From Promineifilum sp. (GTDB taxonomy: Bacteria; Chloroflexota; Anaerolineae; Promineifilales; Promineifilaceae): a DNA stretch of 49,917 bases. The position numbers and the translations under genes are program-made. Positions within the stretch are counted from its first letter, which is position 1. Each line of letters starts with the position of its first letter. The notes below the pieces were generated by a model that worked only from the letters and a program-made list of their open reading frames with translations, made no database searches and was not told the DNA's origin. The stretch is from assembly GCA_018058545.1 (NCBI GenBank), contig JAGOZU010000014.1, positions 1 through 49,917 on the forward strand, in the 5' to 3' direction. This document shows, one piece after another, positions 36,681-45,117 of the stretch.

Positions 36681-36708
36681 GATGAAACCTAGACAAGGGA
36701 GTAACAGG

Positions 36709-37329
36709 ATGGTTTTTGAATCACAACACCCGCTGGTCAAGCATAAATTGACCCAGATGCGCGATAAAAATACGAAACCCGAGAAGTTCCGCCAACTCAT
36801 TCGCGAGATATCCATGTTGCTTTGCTATGAGGCGACGGCCGACCTGAACACGACGCCGGTCACCGTCGAGTCGCCGATGGGCACGGCCGAGGGGCTGGAC
36901 GTGGTCGATACGGTGGGCCTGATTCCGGTTTTGCGCGCCGGTCTGGGTATGGTCGAGGGTATCTGGGAGATGATGCCCGGCGCGGAAGTGTGGCATATCG
37001 GTCTCTATCGCGACGAGCGCACGCTCAAGCCGGTGTCGTACTATAACAAGCTGCCGACCAATCCGACGGTACAGGTTTGCCTGGTGCTCGACCCGATGCT
37101 GGCCACCGGCGGCTCGGCCGTGGCTACCGTCGACCTGCTCAAGAAGTGGGGGGCGCGACGCATCAAGTTCGTCGGTATCCTGGCCGCGCCGGAGGGTGTC
37201 GCCCGTCTGAGTGGCGCTCATCCTGACGTACCCATCCATATCGCCCATGTCGATTCCCATTTGAACGAGATCGGCTACATCGTTCCCGGCCTCGGCGATG
37301 CCGGGGACCGGCAGTTCGGGACGGGTTAA
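36709..37329 (+). CDS. upp: Uracil phosphoribosyltransferase
   Basis: 206 residues from ATG 36709, with AAGGGAG upstream; much longer frames to the left are antisense to ruvB. Upp salvages uracil with PRPP to give UMP. The N-terminus [20 protein letters not shown] is typical, as are the PRPP-binding [13 protein letters not shown] and the uracil-site [13 protein letters not shown] near the C-terminus. GTP-activated tetrameric enzymes have this length. The glycan-phosphotransferase gene starts nine bases after the stop. Confidence 0.97.
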   Translation: MVFESQHPLVKHKLTQMRDKNTKPEKFRQLIREISMLLCYEATADLNTTPVTVESPMGTAEGLDVVDTVGLIPVLRAGLGMVEGIWEMMPGAEVWHIGLYRDERTLKPVSYYNKLPTNPTVQVCLVLDPMLATGGSAVATVDLLKKWGARRIKFVGILAAPEGVARLSGAHPDVPIHIAHVDSHLNEIGYIVPGLGDAGDRQFGTG

Positions 37330-37338
37330 TCGCCCCTA

Positions 37339-38394
37339 ATGGTTTACCTGATCGTCGCCCTTGTCTCGGCCGTCTCGGCGCTGGCGCTATCGCCGGTCAT
37401 TCGCCGGCTCTCATTCCGCTGGGGCATCGTGGCCGAGCCGGGCGGCCGCCGCCAGCACAAGGGCAGCATTCCCAAGCTGGGCGGGTTAGCCGTCTTTATC
37501 GCCTGGCTGGCGGGGATCGCCGTGACCTGGTGGCTGCTGCCGCCGGCCAGCCCCGACGACGCGCTCCGGCTGCGGGGGGTCGTACTGGGCAGTTTCGTGA
37601 TGGTCGCCGGCGGTCTGCTGGACGATCGCTATGACCTTTCGCCCGGTATTCAGTTCCTTATCCAGCTCCTGGGAGCGCTCGTCGCCATTTTGCACATCAT
37701 CTTCATCGAGGTCTTCACCAATCCATTGCCCAATGTCGGGTTGTGGGAGGCCCTGCCTTTGTTTCGCGTGGAAGGCGAGCTGGTGTGGCTGTGGCGGCCG
37801 CTGGCGTTGCTGTTCACCACTTTCTGGGTGGTGGGGATGATCAACGCCGTCAATTTCCTCGATGGCCTCGACGGGCTGGCCGCAGGAGTCTGCCTGATCG
37901 CCGCGGTCTTCTTCGCGTTCCACAGCTATCGACTGGAGCAGGTGACCGTGCCGCTTTTCGCCGTGGCGCTGGCCGCGGCATTGCTGGGGTTCCTGCCCTT
38001 CAACTTCTCTCCGGCGCGGCTCTTTCTTGGCTCGGCCGGGGCCTGGTTCCTGGGCTATCAGATGGCGACCCTGTCCATCCTCTCTCCGGCCAAGTTGTCC
38101 ACGGCGCTGCTGGTGATGGCCGTGCCCATCATCGACGTCGCCTGGCAGATCGTCTCGCGCATCCGCCACGGCCGCCATCCCATGCGCGGCGATCGTGGCC
38201 ATCTGCATTTCCGCCTCTCTGACCGGGGCCTGCCGACGGCGCGAATCGTTATCGGCTATTACGTGGTGGCTATCCTGTTTGGGTTGGTCGCCGTGCTGGT
38301 GGCCTCTCCCTTGCTCAAGGTGGCCACGCTGCTGGGGCTGGCGGCGGGGGTATTCGCCCTGATGCTGCGGCTGGATCGCCGAAAACCGTCCTAG
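37339..38394 (+). CDS. WecA/TagO-like undecaprenyl-phosphate sugar-1-phosphate transferase
   Basis: 351 residues, about ten membrane helices. MraY/WecA-family motifs are complete: RRQHKGSIPKLGGLAVF (N-terminal), GLLDDRYDLSPG (Asp pair), NAVNFLDGLDGLAAG, and the cytoplasmic loop RIRHGRHPMRGDRGHLHFRL with the HLH-type motif of polyprenol-P GlcNAc-1-P transferases. It initiates a lipid-linked glycan by moving a sugar-1-phosphate, probably GlcNAc-1-P, to undecaprenyl phosphate. It probably shares a transcript with upp. It could prime the substrate for the WecG/TagA-like enzyme at 33970. Confidence 0.92.
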   Translation: MVYLIVALVSAVSALALSPVIRRLSFRWGIVAEPGGRRQHKGSIPKLGGLAVFIAWLAGIAVTWWLLPPASPDDALRLRGVVLGSFVMVAGGLLDDRYDLSPGIQFLIQLLGALVAILHIIFIEVFTNPLPNVGLWEALPLFRVEGELVWLWRPLALLFTTFWVVGMINAVNFLDGLDGLAAGVCLIAAVFFAFHSYRLEQVTVPLFAVALAAALLGFLPFNFSPARLFLGSAGAWFLGYQMATLSILSPAKLSTALLVMAVPIIDVAWQIVSRIRHGRHPMRGDRGHLHFRLSDRGLPTARIVIGYYVVAILFGLVAVLVASPLLKVATLLGLAAGVFALMLRLDRRKPS

Positions 38395-38407
38395 TCCGAT
38401 GCGGCTC

Positions 38408-39460
38408 TCATTGTGCGGCAGAGCAGGCGGGTAATTCAGCCCGTTCCATCCGCCATCCGTCACTGTACCAGAGCAGATAATCGTCCAAATGCTCGTGCCA
38501 ATAGGCTTCGTCGTGCGTCCCCTCGTTGACGCGCCACTCATGCGCCACGCCGGCGGCTGCCAATGCCTCATGTAACGGCCGCGCCTCGATCAGATACGGA
38601 TCACGTTCGCCGATATCGATCCAGATGCGCAGGTCGCCCAGAGGGTTGTTCACGCCGGTGATGACCGGGTCCTCGGCCGGGCCGGCGTGACTGTCGATTA
38701 GCGCCGGACTGTGCGCGCCCACGCTGCGGAACAGGTCGGGTCGCCGAAAGGCCATCATCAGCGACCAGTAGCCGCCGCGCGAAAGCCCGCCCACCGCGCG
38801 GCCGTTCGCGTCGGGCCGGGCGAGATACGTGGCTTCGATATGGGGGATCAATTCATTGAGCACGAACCCCTCATAGGAGTTCGGCCCGCTGGTTGTGGTA
38901 TTCGCCAGCCAGCCGTTGTCCGGCATCACGATGAGCAGCGGCGGGATGTCGCCCCGCGCGATGGCTGCCTCGGCCGCCTCATCCAGCCCAAGCGTGTCCC
39001 AGATGGCGTCGTCGTGCACGTTGCCGCCGAACATGTAGAGGGTGGGATAGACGCGGTCGTCCTGCCCGTAGCACGGCGGCAGATAGATGCGGTAGCGCAT
39101 GGCTTCTCCGGCCACGGCGCTGTCAACCGAGCCGAATTCGATGCGACCCGGTTCGGAGCAGGGCGTCGGCGTCGGCAATGGCGGGGCGGTGGGCGCGATG
39201 GTTGGGGCGGGCGGCGGGTCGGTGAGGATAATTGCCGCGACGGCCGCCTCTGTCGGAAGGGTGACGGGAGCGGCCTCGGCTGATGAGGGGGCGGGCCAAT
39301 TCGCCGGCTCGGTTGGCGATGCTGTGGCTTGTGCCGGATCGATGGCGATGGGTATCGGCCCAGCGGTTGCGACGAGGGTCGGAATGGGAGCACCGGCGGT
39401 ACATCCCGCCATGCCAAGAACGACCAACAGCAGAGGGAAGATGAAACGAAGCCGGGCCAT
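38408..39460 (-). CDS. Lipoprotein esterase (esterase D/Fes-like alpha/beta hydrolase)
   Basis: 350 residues from ATG 39460 (GGAG seven bases upstream). A lipoprotein signal peptide ends in LGMAGC, Cys20 the lipidation site, followed by a Thr/Pro/Ala-rich linker of about 70 residues. The catalytic domain shows YRIYLPPCYG, YPTLYMFGGN, the nucleophile motif GGLSRGGYWSLMMAF, an acid in WIDIGERDPYL and the base His in VNEGTHDEAYWHEHL. This fits the putative-esterase family of surface hydrolases acting on esters or acylated sugars; substrate unknown. Anchored outside the membrane after LspA processing. Confidence 0.88.
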   Translation of the reverse strand: MARLRFIFPLLLVVLGMAGCTAGAPIPTLVATAGPIPIAIDPAQATASPTEPANWPAPSSAEAAPVTLPTEAAVAAIILTDPPPAPTIAPTAPPLPTPTPCSEPGRIEFGSVDSAVAGEAMRYRIYLPPCYGQDDRVYPTLYMFGGNVHDDAIWDTLGLDEAAEAAIARGDIPPLLIVMPDNGWLANTTTSGPNSYEGFVLNELIPHIEATYLARPDANGRAVGGLSRGGYWSLMMAFRRPDLFRSVGAHSPALIDSHAGPAEDPVITGVNNPLGDLRIWIDIGERDPYLIEARPLHEALAAAGVAHEWRVNEGTHDEAYWHEHLDDYLLWYSDGWRMERAELPACSAAQ

Positions 39461-39482
39461 GGAGCGGCTCCGCAAACAGCCC

Positions 39483-39917
39483 CTAGCGGGTGACGGCCGC
39501 CGGTGGCTCGGCCATCAACTTGCGCCAGGCGCCGCTCCAGTCCGATGGCTTGCGGGTCATCGTCTTGATGTGGATGTCGTCGAAGTGCGGCGACAGGTCG
39601 GCCAGCAGCTCCGGCAGCAGATCCCAGGCGCTATGGCGAATGACATCCTCGATATTGTCGGCCAGCTCAGGGATCCACTCCCAGTCGCGAACAAAACGCT
39701 CGACCTTCATCCAGTAGCCGCGCTTCTCCCAGGCCGCGGCCGATTCATCGACCGTCTCTTTGATGTCGCGCAACAGATAGACGAGCATCGCTGCCATGTC
39801 ACGAGCTTCCTCGTCAATTTGTCCCTTGCGGCCCAGCAGGCGCAGTATCTCAGCGATCGAGCGTCGCGACTGGTTACGCCGCTTGCCCGGGCTGTCCACA
39901 TGAATCACTCGACTCAT
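39483..39917 (-). CDS. Small hypothetical protein
   Basis: 144 residues, no signal peptide or membrane segment. The N-terminus is basic (SPGKRRNQSRRSIAEILRLLGRKG), the middle contains a long helix (DEEARDMAAMLVYLLRDIKETVDESAAAWEKRGYW) and the C-terminus is acidic/aromatic. I do not recognise the family. AGGAG six bases before ATG 39917 supports expression. It is separated from the esterase gene by 22 bases on the same strand and may be its operon leader. Confidence 0.7.
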   Translation of the reverse strand: MSRVIHVDSPGKRRNQSRRSIAEILRLLGRKGQIDEEARDMAAMLVYLLRDIKETVDESAAAWEKRGYWMKVERFVRDWEWIPELADNIEDVIRHSAWDLLPELLADLSPHFDDIHIKTMTRKPSDWSGAWRKLMAEPPAAVTR

Positions 39918-40051
39918 GAAATCTCCTCTTGCAAAGCTGTCAAATCGTCGCCCGCGGCATGGTTCGCTGCGAGCGCCGCAGAATCATAACATGGCCCCAT
40001 GAAGCAGGCCAATTGCCCTGTCACTTGTGTGCCAATTCCACAGGTTGGTTG

Positions 40052-40057
40052 TATAGT
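40052..40057 (+). promoter_or_regulatory. Possible -10 box of glgC
   Basis: TATAGT at 40052-40057 lies in the 200-base gap before glgC and would give a leader near 50 bases ending in GGAGG. A matching -35 is weak, so this is tentative. Confidence 0.35.
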
Positions 40058-40114
40058 AATCTTGCGGCTACGCATGATTACCAATACCATCAGCGACTCA
40101 CAGACGGAGGGCAT

Positions 40115-41374
40115 ATGCCATACATGAAGAGTGTCCTGGGCCTTATTCTGGGTGGTGGGCAAGGCGCACGCCTGTATCCTCTCACCAAGGAGCGCTCGAA
40201 GCCGGCCGTTCCCCTGGCGGGGAAGTACCGGCTGATCGATATCCCCATGAGCAATTGTTTCCATGCCGATATCGAGAAGATCGCCATCCTCACCCAATTC
40301 AACTCCGCCTCTCTCCATCGCCATATCTGGAGCACCTACACCCGCGATCAGTTCTCGCCTGGCTGGATACAGATATTGGCTGCCGAGCAGACACCGCGCA
40401 GTCGCGACTGGTATCAGGGAACGGCCGACGCCGTGCGCAAGCAATGGGTCGAGATCAAGGAGGCCGGCACGCGCTACGTCCTCATTCTGGCCGGCGATCA
40501 CCTCTATCGCATGAACTACCGCGATTTCATCGACCGCCATGTCGAGCTTGGGGCCGATATCAGCGTGGCCGTGCAGCCGGTCGACCGGGAGAGCGTCTCC
40601 GGGCTGGGCATCCTGAAGATGAACAGCGACAATCGCATCACCGCCTTCACGGAAAAACCCAAGGACGCCAAGACTCTCAAACAGTTCGAGAGCGGAGCCA
40701 ATCCCTACAAACCCTTCATGGCCTCCATGGGCATCTATGTCTTTAACATGGAGACGCTGCAAGAAGTGTTGGCGGAGAATTACGTCGATTTCGGTCGGGA
40801 CATCCTGCCTCAATCCATCGAGAAACGGCAGGTGTTTGGCTACACGTTCGACGGTTTTTGGGAGGACATCGGCACCATTCGCCGCTTCTATGAGGTCAAT
40901 CTGCGCATGGCCCGGACCGATCCCCCATTTGATTTCTACGACGCTCAAGCGCCGATCTATACCCATGCCCGCTTTCTGCCCGGCTCGGAGGTTCAAAACT
41001 CGCGGCTGGATGAGGTGCTGTTGGCCGACGGTTGCCGTATCTTTGACGCCACCGTGCGCGAGACGGTCGTCGGCTTGCGCAGTGTCATAAAGGCCGAGGC
41101 CAATGTCCAGTCGTCAGTGGTGATGGGCGCAGATTACTATGAGACCGACGCAGAGAAAAGGGAGAATTTCTCTCTTGGCCGCCCTGACATAGGGATTGGC
41201 GAAAACGCGGTGATCAAGGGCGCGATTATCGACAAGAACGCCCGCATCGGCCGTAACGTCACCATCCGCTACATCCCTGACCGGCCGGATGAGGAGACAG
41301 AAAACTGGGTTTCTCGAGACGGCATCATCATCGTGCCCAAGGGGGCTATCCTGCGAGATAGCGAAGTGATCTAA
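40115..41374 (+). CDS. glgC: Glucose-1-phosphate adenylyltransferase (ADP-glucose pyrophosphorylase)
   Basis: 419 residues from ATG 40115, where GGAGG stands five bases upstream; the longer frame from 39929 lacks homology. GlgC makes ADP-glucose, the rate-limiting step of bacterial glycogen synthesis. Present are LGLILGGGQGARLYPLTKERSKPAVPLAGKYR (nucleotide loop), PMSNCFHADI, GTADAVRKQW, LAGDHLYRMNY (catalytic Asp), FTEKPKDAK, SMGIYVFN and the C-terminal left-handed beta helix (ENAVIKGAIIDKNARIGRNV). No glgA or glgB neighbours it. A strong terminator follows. Confidence 0.95.
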   Translation: MPYMKSVLGLILGGGQGARLYPLTKERSKPAVPLAGKYRLIDIPMSNCFHADIEKIAILTQFNSASLHRHIWSTYTRDQFSPGWIQILAAEQTPRSRDWYQGTADAVRKQWVEIKEAGTRYVLILAGDHLYRMNYRDFIDRHVELGADISVAVQPVDRESVSGLGILKMNSDNRITAFTEKPKDAKTLKQFESGANPYKPFMASMGIYVFNMETLQEVLAENYVDFGRDILPQSIEKRQVFGYTFDGFWEDIGTIRRFYEVNLRMARTDPPFDFYDAQAPIYTHARFLPGSEVQNSRLDEVLLADGCRIFDATVRETVVGLRSVIKAEANVQSSVVMGADYYETDAEKRENFSLGRPDIGIGENAVIKGAIIDKNARIGRNVTIRYIPDRPDEETENWVSRDGIIIVPKGAILRDSEVI

Positions 41375-41393
41375 CCCGCACTACGAATAAAAG

Positions 41394-41423
41394 AAAAGAC
41401 CGGCACAAACGCCGGTCTTTTTG
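41394..41423. terminator. Strong Rho-independent terminator, probably bidirectional
   Basis: A perfect stem AAAAGACCGGC/GCCGGTCTTTT (41394-41404 with 41411-41421) and a six-base ACAAAC loop follow glgC by 20 bases. On the plus strand the T-run is TTTTTG; on the minus strand TTTTCTTTTATT follows the hairpin, so it can end both glgC and the convergent unknown gene. Confidence 0.9.
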
Positions 41424-41425
41424 TA

Positions 41426-41707
41426 TCAGGAAGCTGCTCTATCGAGATGTTTGGAAGCCGCCTCGGGGCTGGTGAATGGCTCCTTCACGTGCCCATGGAT
41501 GATGACGTGGCCCTCCTCTGCATTCACGACGGCCGGATACCAGCCGTGGCCGGCTTCGGGCGGGTGGATGGCGCCGCTATAGCCGCCGTGGCGTACCCTG
41601 GGGAATTGCCAGATCACCCAGGCGAATAACCGATCCATGGGAACGGATGTTGGGCCAGCCGGGTCTATGGTGATGCTGTCCAGGACTACCTTCTTTCGAG
41701 CAGCCAT
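41426..41707 (-). CDS. Small hypothetical protein
   Basis: 93 residues. It begins MAARKKVVLDSITID and contains aromatic and His/Gly-rich segments (WVIWQFPRVRHGGYSG, VNAEEGHVIIHGHVKEPF). No membrane segment or familiar domain is seen. GGAGG seven bases before ATG 41707 supports it. It follows the DapA-like gene by 30 bases on the same strand and is closed by the bidirectional terminator. Confidence 0.7.
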   Translation of the reverse strand: MAARKKVVLDSITIDPAGPTSVPMDRLFAWVIWQFPRVRHGGYSGAIHPPEAGHGWYPAVVNAEEGHVIIHGHVKEPFTSPEAASKHLDRAAS

Positions 41708-41737
41708 GTCGATTTCCTCCGAATGACAACAGGGAAT

Positions 41738-42652
41738 TTACCCCGGGATGCCCAGTACCTCGGCCGCGCGCGCCCACAGCGGCTCGTCGACCGCGTCCAG
41801 TGTAGGGGTGGGCGGGCCGACCTCGATGCCGCGCTGATTGAGGATGGCTTTGATGCCGCCGATGCGCGCCCCGGACAGCACTTCCAACAAGCGATTGATG
41901 ACACGTTGCCACTCGCGCGCGCCGTCGATATCGCCCGCGCCGAATGTCCGGGTCAGCTCCACAAACGGCTCCGGAATGGCGGTGCTCAAACCGCTGATCA
42001 GTCCGTCCGCGCCCAGGGCCAACAGGCCCAGCGCCGCGCTTTCGTTCCCCGCCAACAGGATCCGGTCGGACGGCAAGGCGTCGATGAGACGACGGACGAT
42101 CTGGACATCGCCCCGACTGCATTTCAGTCCAGCCAGCGACGGAATCTCGCGGGCCAGGGTTGCCAGCAGTGACGGGCTGATGCCGTTCACCGCGAACTGC
42201 GGGATGTCGTAAAGGAAGAGCGGCGTGTCGGGCGCGGCCTCGGCGATGGCCGTGAAGTGGCGAGTCAGCGCGGCGTCGCTCATGCCGAAGAACGTCGGCG
42301 TCATGGCCACGATGGCATCGGGTTGCAGCCCGACCGCGTGTTTGGCCAAGGCGACGGCCGTTTCGGTCCGCTGGGCCGCGACGTGGAGCAGGATGGCCAC
42401 ACGGCCGCCAGCCGCGGTCATCGCTGCCTCGTGCAAGGCGCGGCGTTGATCGTCATCGAGCAGGATGCCTTCGCCGGTTGTGCCGCCCACGAACAGCCCT
42501 TTCACGCCCTTGCCAGCCAGAAAATCGACCAGCGCCGGCACGGCCGCTGTGTTGACGGTGTGGGTTCCGGGGATGAGCGGCGTCGCCATAGCCGGCGATA
42601 CACCATTGCGCAAGGTCGCTTTTAATGTCGCAATCCGATCGGCAATCGTCAT
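41738..42652 (-). CDS. Dihydrodipicolinate synthase/N-acetylneuraminate lyase family protein
   Basis: 304 residues, TIM-barrel class I aldolase. FVGGTTGEGILLDDDQR at 54-70 carries the pyruvate-binding GGTTGE, Tyr148 (FLYDIP) the proton relay and Lys177 (LAGLKCSRGD) the Schiff base. The family joins or splits pyruvate and an aldehyde; true DapA has a conserved Arg near residue 140, which I do not see in PDTPLF, so a sugar-acid or amino-acid lyase is possible. Its ATG is one base past the stop of the aminotransferase gene, showing a tight operon. Confidence 0.88.
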   Translation of the reverse strand: MTIADRIATLKATLRNGVSPAMATPLIPGTHTVNTAAVPALVDFLAGKGVKGLFVGGTTGEGILLDDDQRRALHEAAMTAAGGRVAILLHVAAQRTETAVALAKHAVGLQPDAIVAMTPTFFGMSDAALTRHFTAIAEAAPDTPLFLYDIPQFAVNGISPSLLATLAREIPSLAGLKCSRGDVQIVRRLIDALPSDRILLAGNESAALGLLALGADGLISGLSTAIPEPFVELTRTFGAGDIDGAREWQRVINRLLEVLSGARIGGIKAILNQRGIEVGPPTPTLDAVDEPLWARAAEVLGIPG

Positions 42653-42653
42653 A

Positions 42654-43994
42654 TTATGCTCCGTTCCTCAGGTAGTGCGCCTCGGCTTCGGTCAGCGCCT
42701 TTTCAAAAATCGACAATCCTTCTTCGACCAGCGGCCGCTCGATATTGAGCGGCGGGGTCATGCGGATGGAGTTGGTGCCGCAGGGGATGAGCAGCAAACC
42801 CATCTCGAACGCGCGCTGGATGATGTGGTTGCGCAGATCGACGGCCCGCTCTTTCGTCTCGCGATCCTTCACGAACTCGATGCCTATCATCAGGCCGCGG
42901 CCGCGCACCTGGCCGATGCTCGGATGGCGCGCTTCCATCTCCGCCAGGGCGTCCATGATGTATTCCCCGGTGTCGGTCGCCCGCGCCAGAAGGCCCTCGC
43001 GCTCGATGACTTCCAGTGTGGCCAGGGCCGATGCGGCGGCCACCGGGTTACCCCCGAATGTGCTGCCGTGCGAGCCGCGCCCCCAGGTCATCAGGTTGTC
43101 ACGGGCGATGATGCCGCCGATAGGCATGCCGCTGGTGACGCCTTTGGCAAAGCAGACGATGTCCGGCTCGACATTCTCGTGCTCGGTAGCCCACCATTGG
43201 CCCGTGCGACCCGCCCCGCTTTGAATCTCGTCCACCATCAGGAGGATGCCGTATTTATCGCAAAGCTCGCGCAGGCGCGGGAAGAAACCGACCGCCGGGA
43301 CGACGTAGCCACCCTCGCCCTGAATCGGCTCCACCAAAATGCCCGCCACGTCAGTCGGCGCCAGCATGTGATAGAAGATTTGCTCCTCCAGATAATCGAT
43401 CACTGTGTCGCCATAATTGGCGCCCGGTTTGCCGGACAGGACAGGGCGGTATTCGTTGGGATAGGGAATGTGATGGACCTTGACTCCCGGCAGATAGTTG
43501 GCCCGCTGGACGGCCTTGCTGGCGGTGAAAGACAGAGAGCCGAGCGTGCGGCCGTGGAACGCGCCCAAAAAGCCGATGAAGCGCGTACGGCCGGTGTTGT
43601 ACATGGCCAGCTTGATGGCCGATTCGACGGCTTCGGTGCCCGAATTGCTTAGATAAACCTTGGTCTTCTCCGTCATGGGGGCGATGGCTTGCAGTTTTTC
43701 GGCCAGGGTGATCGCCTTGGGATAGTAGAAGTCAGACAGGCAGATATGCCAGAACTTGCCGATCTGTTCCTCGACAGCCGCCTGCACATAGGGATGGCGA
43801 TGGCCGACGTTCAGGACGGCGACACCGGCCATGAAATCGATATAATGACGTCCGTCGACGTCCCACACTTCCGAACCTTGGGCGTGATCGACCACCAAGG
43901 CATATTCACGGCTATAGGAGGGGGACAGGCTGGCTGTGTCGCGCTCGATCCAGCTTTGGCCGACAGCGCCGGCCCCGCTAAGGCTGAGACTCAT
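42654..43994 (-). CDS. Class III PLP aminotransferase (4-aminobutyrate/ornithine type)
   Basis: 446 residues from ATG 43994 with AGGAG upstream. Motifs: SNSGTEAVESAIKLA (PLP phosphate), GAFHGRTLGSLSFT, EPIQGEGGYVVP, DEIQSGAGRTGQWWA with the PLP-binding Asp, and the Schiff-base Lys in VCFAKGVTSGMPIGG. It resembles GabT, acetylornithine/ornithine and related omega-aminotransferases; the exact substrate is not determined. It lies between clpS and the DapA-like gene. Confidence 0.9.
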   Translation of the reverse strand: MSLSLSGAGAVGQSWIERDTASLSPSYSREYALVVDHAQGSEVWDVDGRHYIDFMAGVAVLNVGHRHPYVQAAVEEQIGKFWHICLSDFYYPKAITLAEKLQAIAPMTEKTKVYLSNSGTEAVESAIKLAMYNTGRTRFIGFLGAFHGRTLGSLSFTASKAVQRANYLPGVKVHHIPYPNEYRPVLSGKPGANYGDTVIDYLEEQIFYHMLAPTDVAGILVEPIQGEGGYVVPAVGFFPRLRELCDKYGILLMVDEIQSGAGRTGQWWATEHENVEPDIVCFAKGVTSGMPIGGIIARDNLMTWGRGSHGSTFGGNPVAAASALATLEVIEREGLLARATDTGEYIMDALAEMEARHPSIGQVRGRGLMIGIEFVKDRETKERAVDLRNHIIQRAFEMGLLLIPCGTNSIRMTPPLNIERPLVEEGLSIFEKALTEAEAHYLRNGA

Positions 43995-44006
43995 AAAAAA
44001 CTCCTT

Positions 44007-44040
44007 CTGAGGCGTGGCCCACGCTGAGGCGTGGCTCACG
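44007..44040. repeat. Tandem 17-bp repeat between clpS and the aminotransferase
   Basis: CTGAGGCGTGGCCCACG (44007-44023) is followed directly by CTGAGGCGTGGCTCACG (44024-44040), one mismatch. The clpS stop lies inside the second copy. On the minus strand CCACGC-CTCA-GCGTGG can form a stem that may act between the two genes. Confidence 0.65.
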
Positions 44041-44347
44041 CCGATTCAATGGTAAACGTCAGGGGGTAACCCTCCAGACTGGCGGCAAAATGCGCCTGCC
44101 CCACCTTTTTTTCTGCTTCGCTCCTGGGCAGCGTCGTCACATAGGCGATGCCTGACATATGAGCGGTATAGGTAACCTGCTCGGCGTCCAGAGGGTTTAG
44201 GCCGAAAAAACGTTGCAGGACGATGATCACAAACTCATACGGCGTCACATCGTCGTTATGTATGAAGACCCTCGCAGGCGGTTCGATGGCTTCGGATTGT
44301 TCGGTATCCTCGCCAATCTCTGGCTGTATGACGGGGTCCAGGATCAT
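44036..44347 (-). CDS. clpS: ATP-dependent Clp protease adaptor ClpS
   Basis: 103 residues from ATG 44347; a longer frame to 44410 would run through the promoter. ClpS delivers N-degron proteins (Leu, Phe, Trp, Tyr N-termini) to ClpAP. The family's core is intact: RVFIHNDDVTPYEFVIIVLQRFFGL, with the acidic pair contacting the N-degron, then MSGIAYVTTLPRSEAEKKVGQAHF where Met/Ile line the binding pocket. clpA or clpC is not in the window. Promoter TTGCCA-N17-TATAAT ends six bases before ATG. Confidence 0.93.
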   Translation of the reverse strand: MILDPVIQPEIGEDTEQSEAIEPPARVFIHNDDVTPYEFVIIVLQRFFGLNPLDAEQVTYTAHMSGIAYVTTLPRSEAEKKVGQAHFAASLEGYPLTFTIESA

Positions 44348-44382
44348 AGACGGATTATAGAATGACCCTACGGTTGTGGCAA
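44347..44382 (-). promoter_or_regulatory. Promoter of clpS (leaderless layout)
   Basis: On the minus strand TTGCCA (44382-44377, five of six consensus bases), a 17-base spacer and TATAAT (44359-44354) end exactly six bases before the clpS ATG at 44347. This is the strongest of the leaderless-type promoters here. Confidence 0.7.
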
Positions 44383-44425
44383 TCGAGCCTTCGGGTTTTT
44401 GGCTGGTCAACCTTGCGGGAGACGC

Positions 44426-44441
44426 TACAATTTATCGGCCA
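44426..44441 (+). promoter_or_regulatory. -10 box of the deoxynucleoside kinase gene
   Basis: TACAAT (44426-44431) lies nine bases before ATG 44441, with no Shine-Dalgarno between. No good -35 is visible. Confidence 0.45.
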
Positions 44442-45079
44442 TGACAAAACGCTTTATCCTGGTAGCCGGCAATATCGGCGTTGGCAAGACATCCCTGGCC
44501 GAACGGGTGGCCGCCCGTCTGGGCTGGACGAGCGGCTTTGAATCGGTGGCCGACAATCCCTATCTGGCCGAGTTCTACGACGATATGCGCCAATGGTCGT
44601 TCCATTTGCAGGTCTTTTTTCTGGGTCACCGCGCTCAGCAGCATCTGGCCCTGGCCAATGCGTCTCAATCGGCCATCTCCGATCGCAGTATTTATGAGGA
44701 CGCCTATATCTTCGCTCGCGTACTCCATCATCTGGGCAATCTGAACGAGCGGGATTACCAATCCTATCGCCGCGTCTTTGACCTGGTCGTGGCCGGCTTG
44801 CCGCGACCCGATCTTCTGCTCTATCTGACGGCTCCGGTGCCCGTGCTGATGGAGCGCATCCGCCGGCGCGCTCGCCCGATCGAGGCGGGCATCACTGAAG
44901 ATTACCTCCAATTGCTGGATTCATTCTATGGGGAATGGCTCAGCGGTTTCGATCTGTGCCCCGTTCTGACCCTTCGCACCCAGCATCTCGACTTCGTCCA
45001 CCATGATCACCACCTCAACACGGTGATCGACCGCATCGAAGCCAAGCTGTCCGGCCGCGAAGAACTCATTTTCGATTGA
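44441..45079 (+). CDS. Deoxynucleoside kinase
   Basis: 212 residues from ATG 44441. It phosphorylates deoxyadenosine/deoxyguanosine or deoxycytidine in nucleotide salvage. P-loop VAGNIGVGKTSLAERVA at 8-24, helix with ADNPYLAEFYDD (substrate Glu/Tyr), HLQVFFLGHRAQQHL, the family signature SDRSIYEDAYIFA (DRS) and the lid region RIRRRARPIEAGI. Which base is preferred is not readable. It diverges from clpS. Confidence 0.92.
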   Translation: MTKRFILVAGNIGVGKTSLAERVAARLGWTSGFESVADNPYLAEFYDDMRQWSFHLQVFFLGHRAQQHLALANASQSAISDRSIYEDAYIFARVLHHLGNLNERDYQSYRRVFDLVVAGLPRPDLLLYLTAPVPVLMERIRRRARPIEAGITEDYLQLLDSFYGEWLSGFDLCPVLTLRTQHLDFVHHDHHLNTVIDRIEAKLSGREELIFD

Positions 45080-45117
45080 CATCTCGTCGCCATGACGCAT
45101 TGTGTTAGACTTCACCC

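Noticed and set aside
35221-36708. 5' extension of the upp frame, in total 702 residues
   Set aside because: The extension runs antisense to ruvB; a good Shine-Dalgarno and homology place the upp start at 36709.
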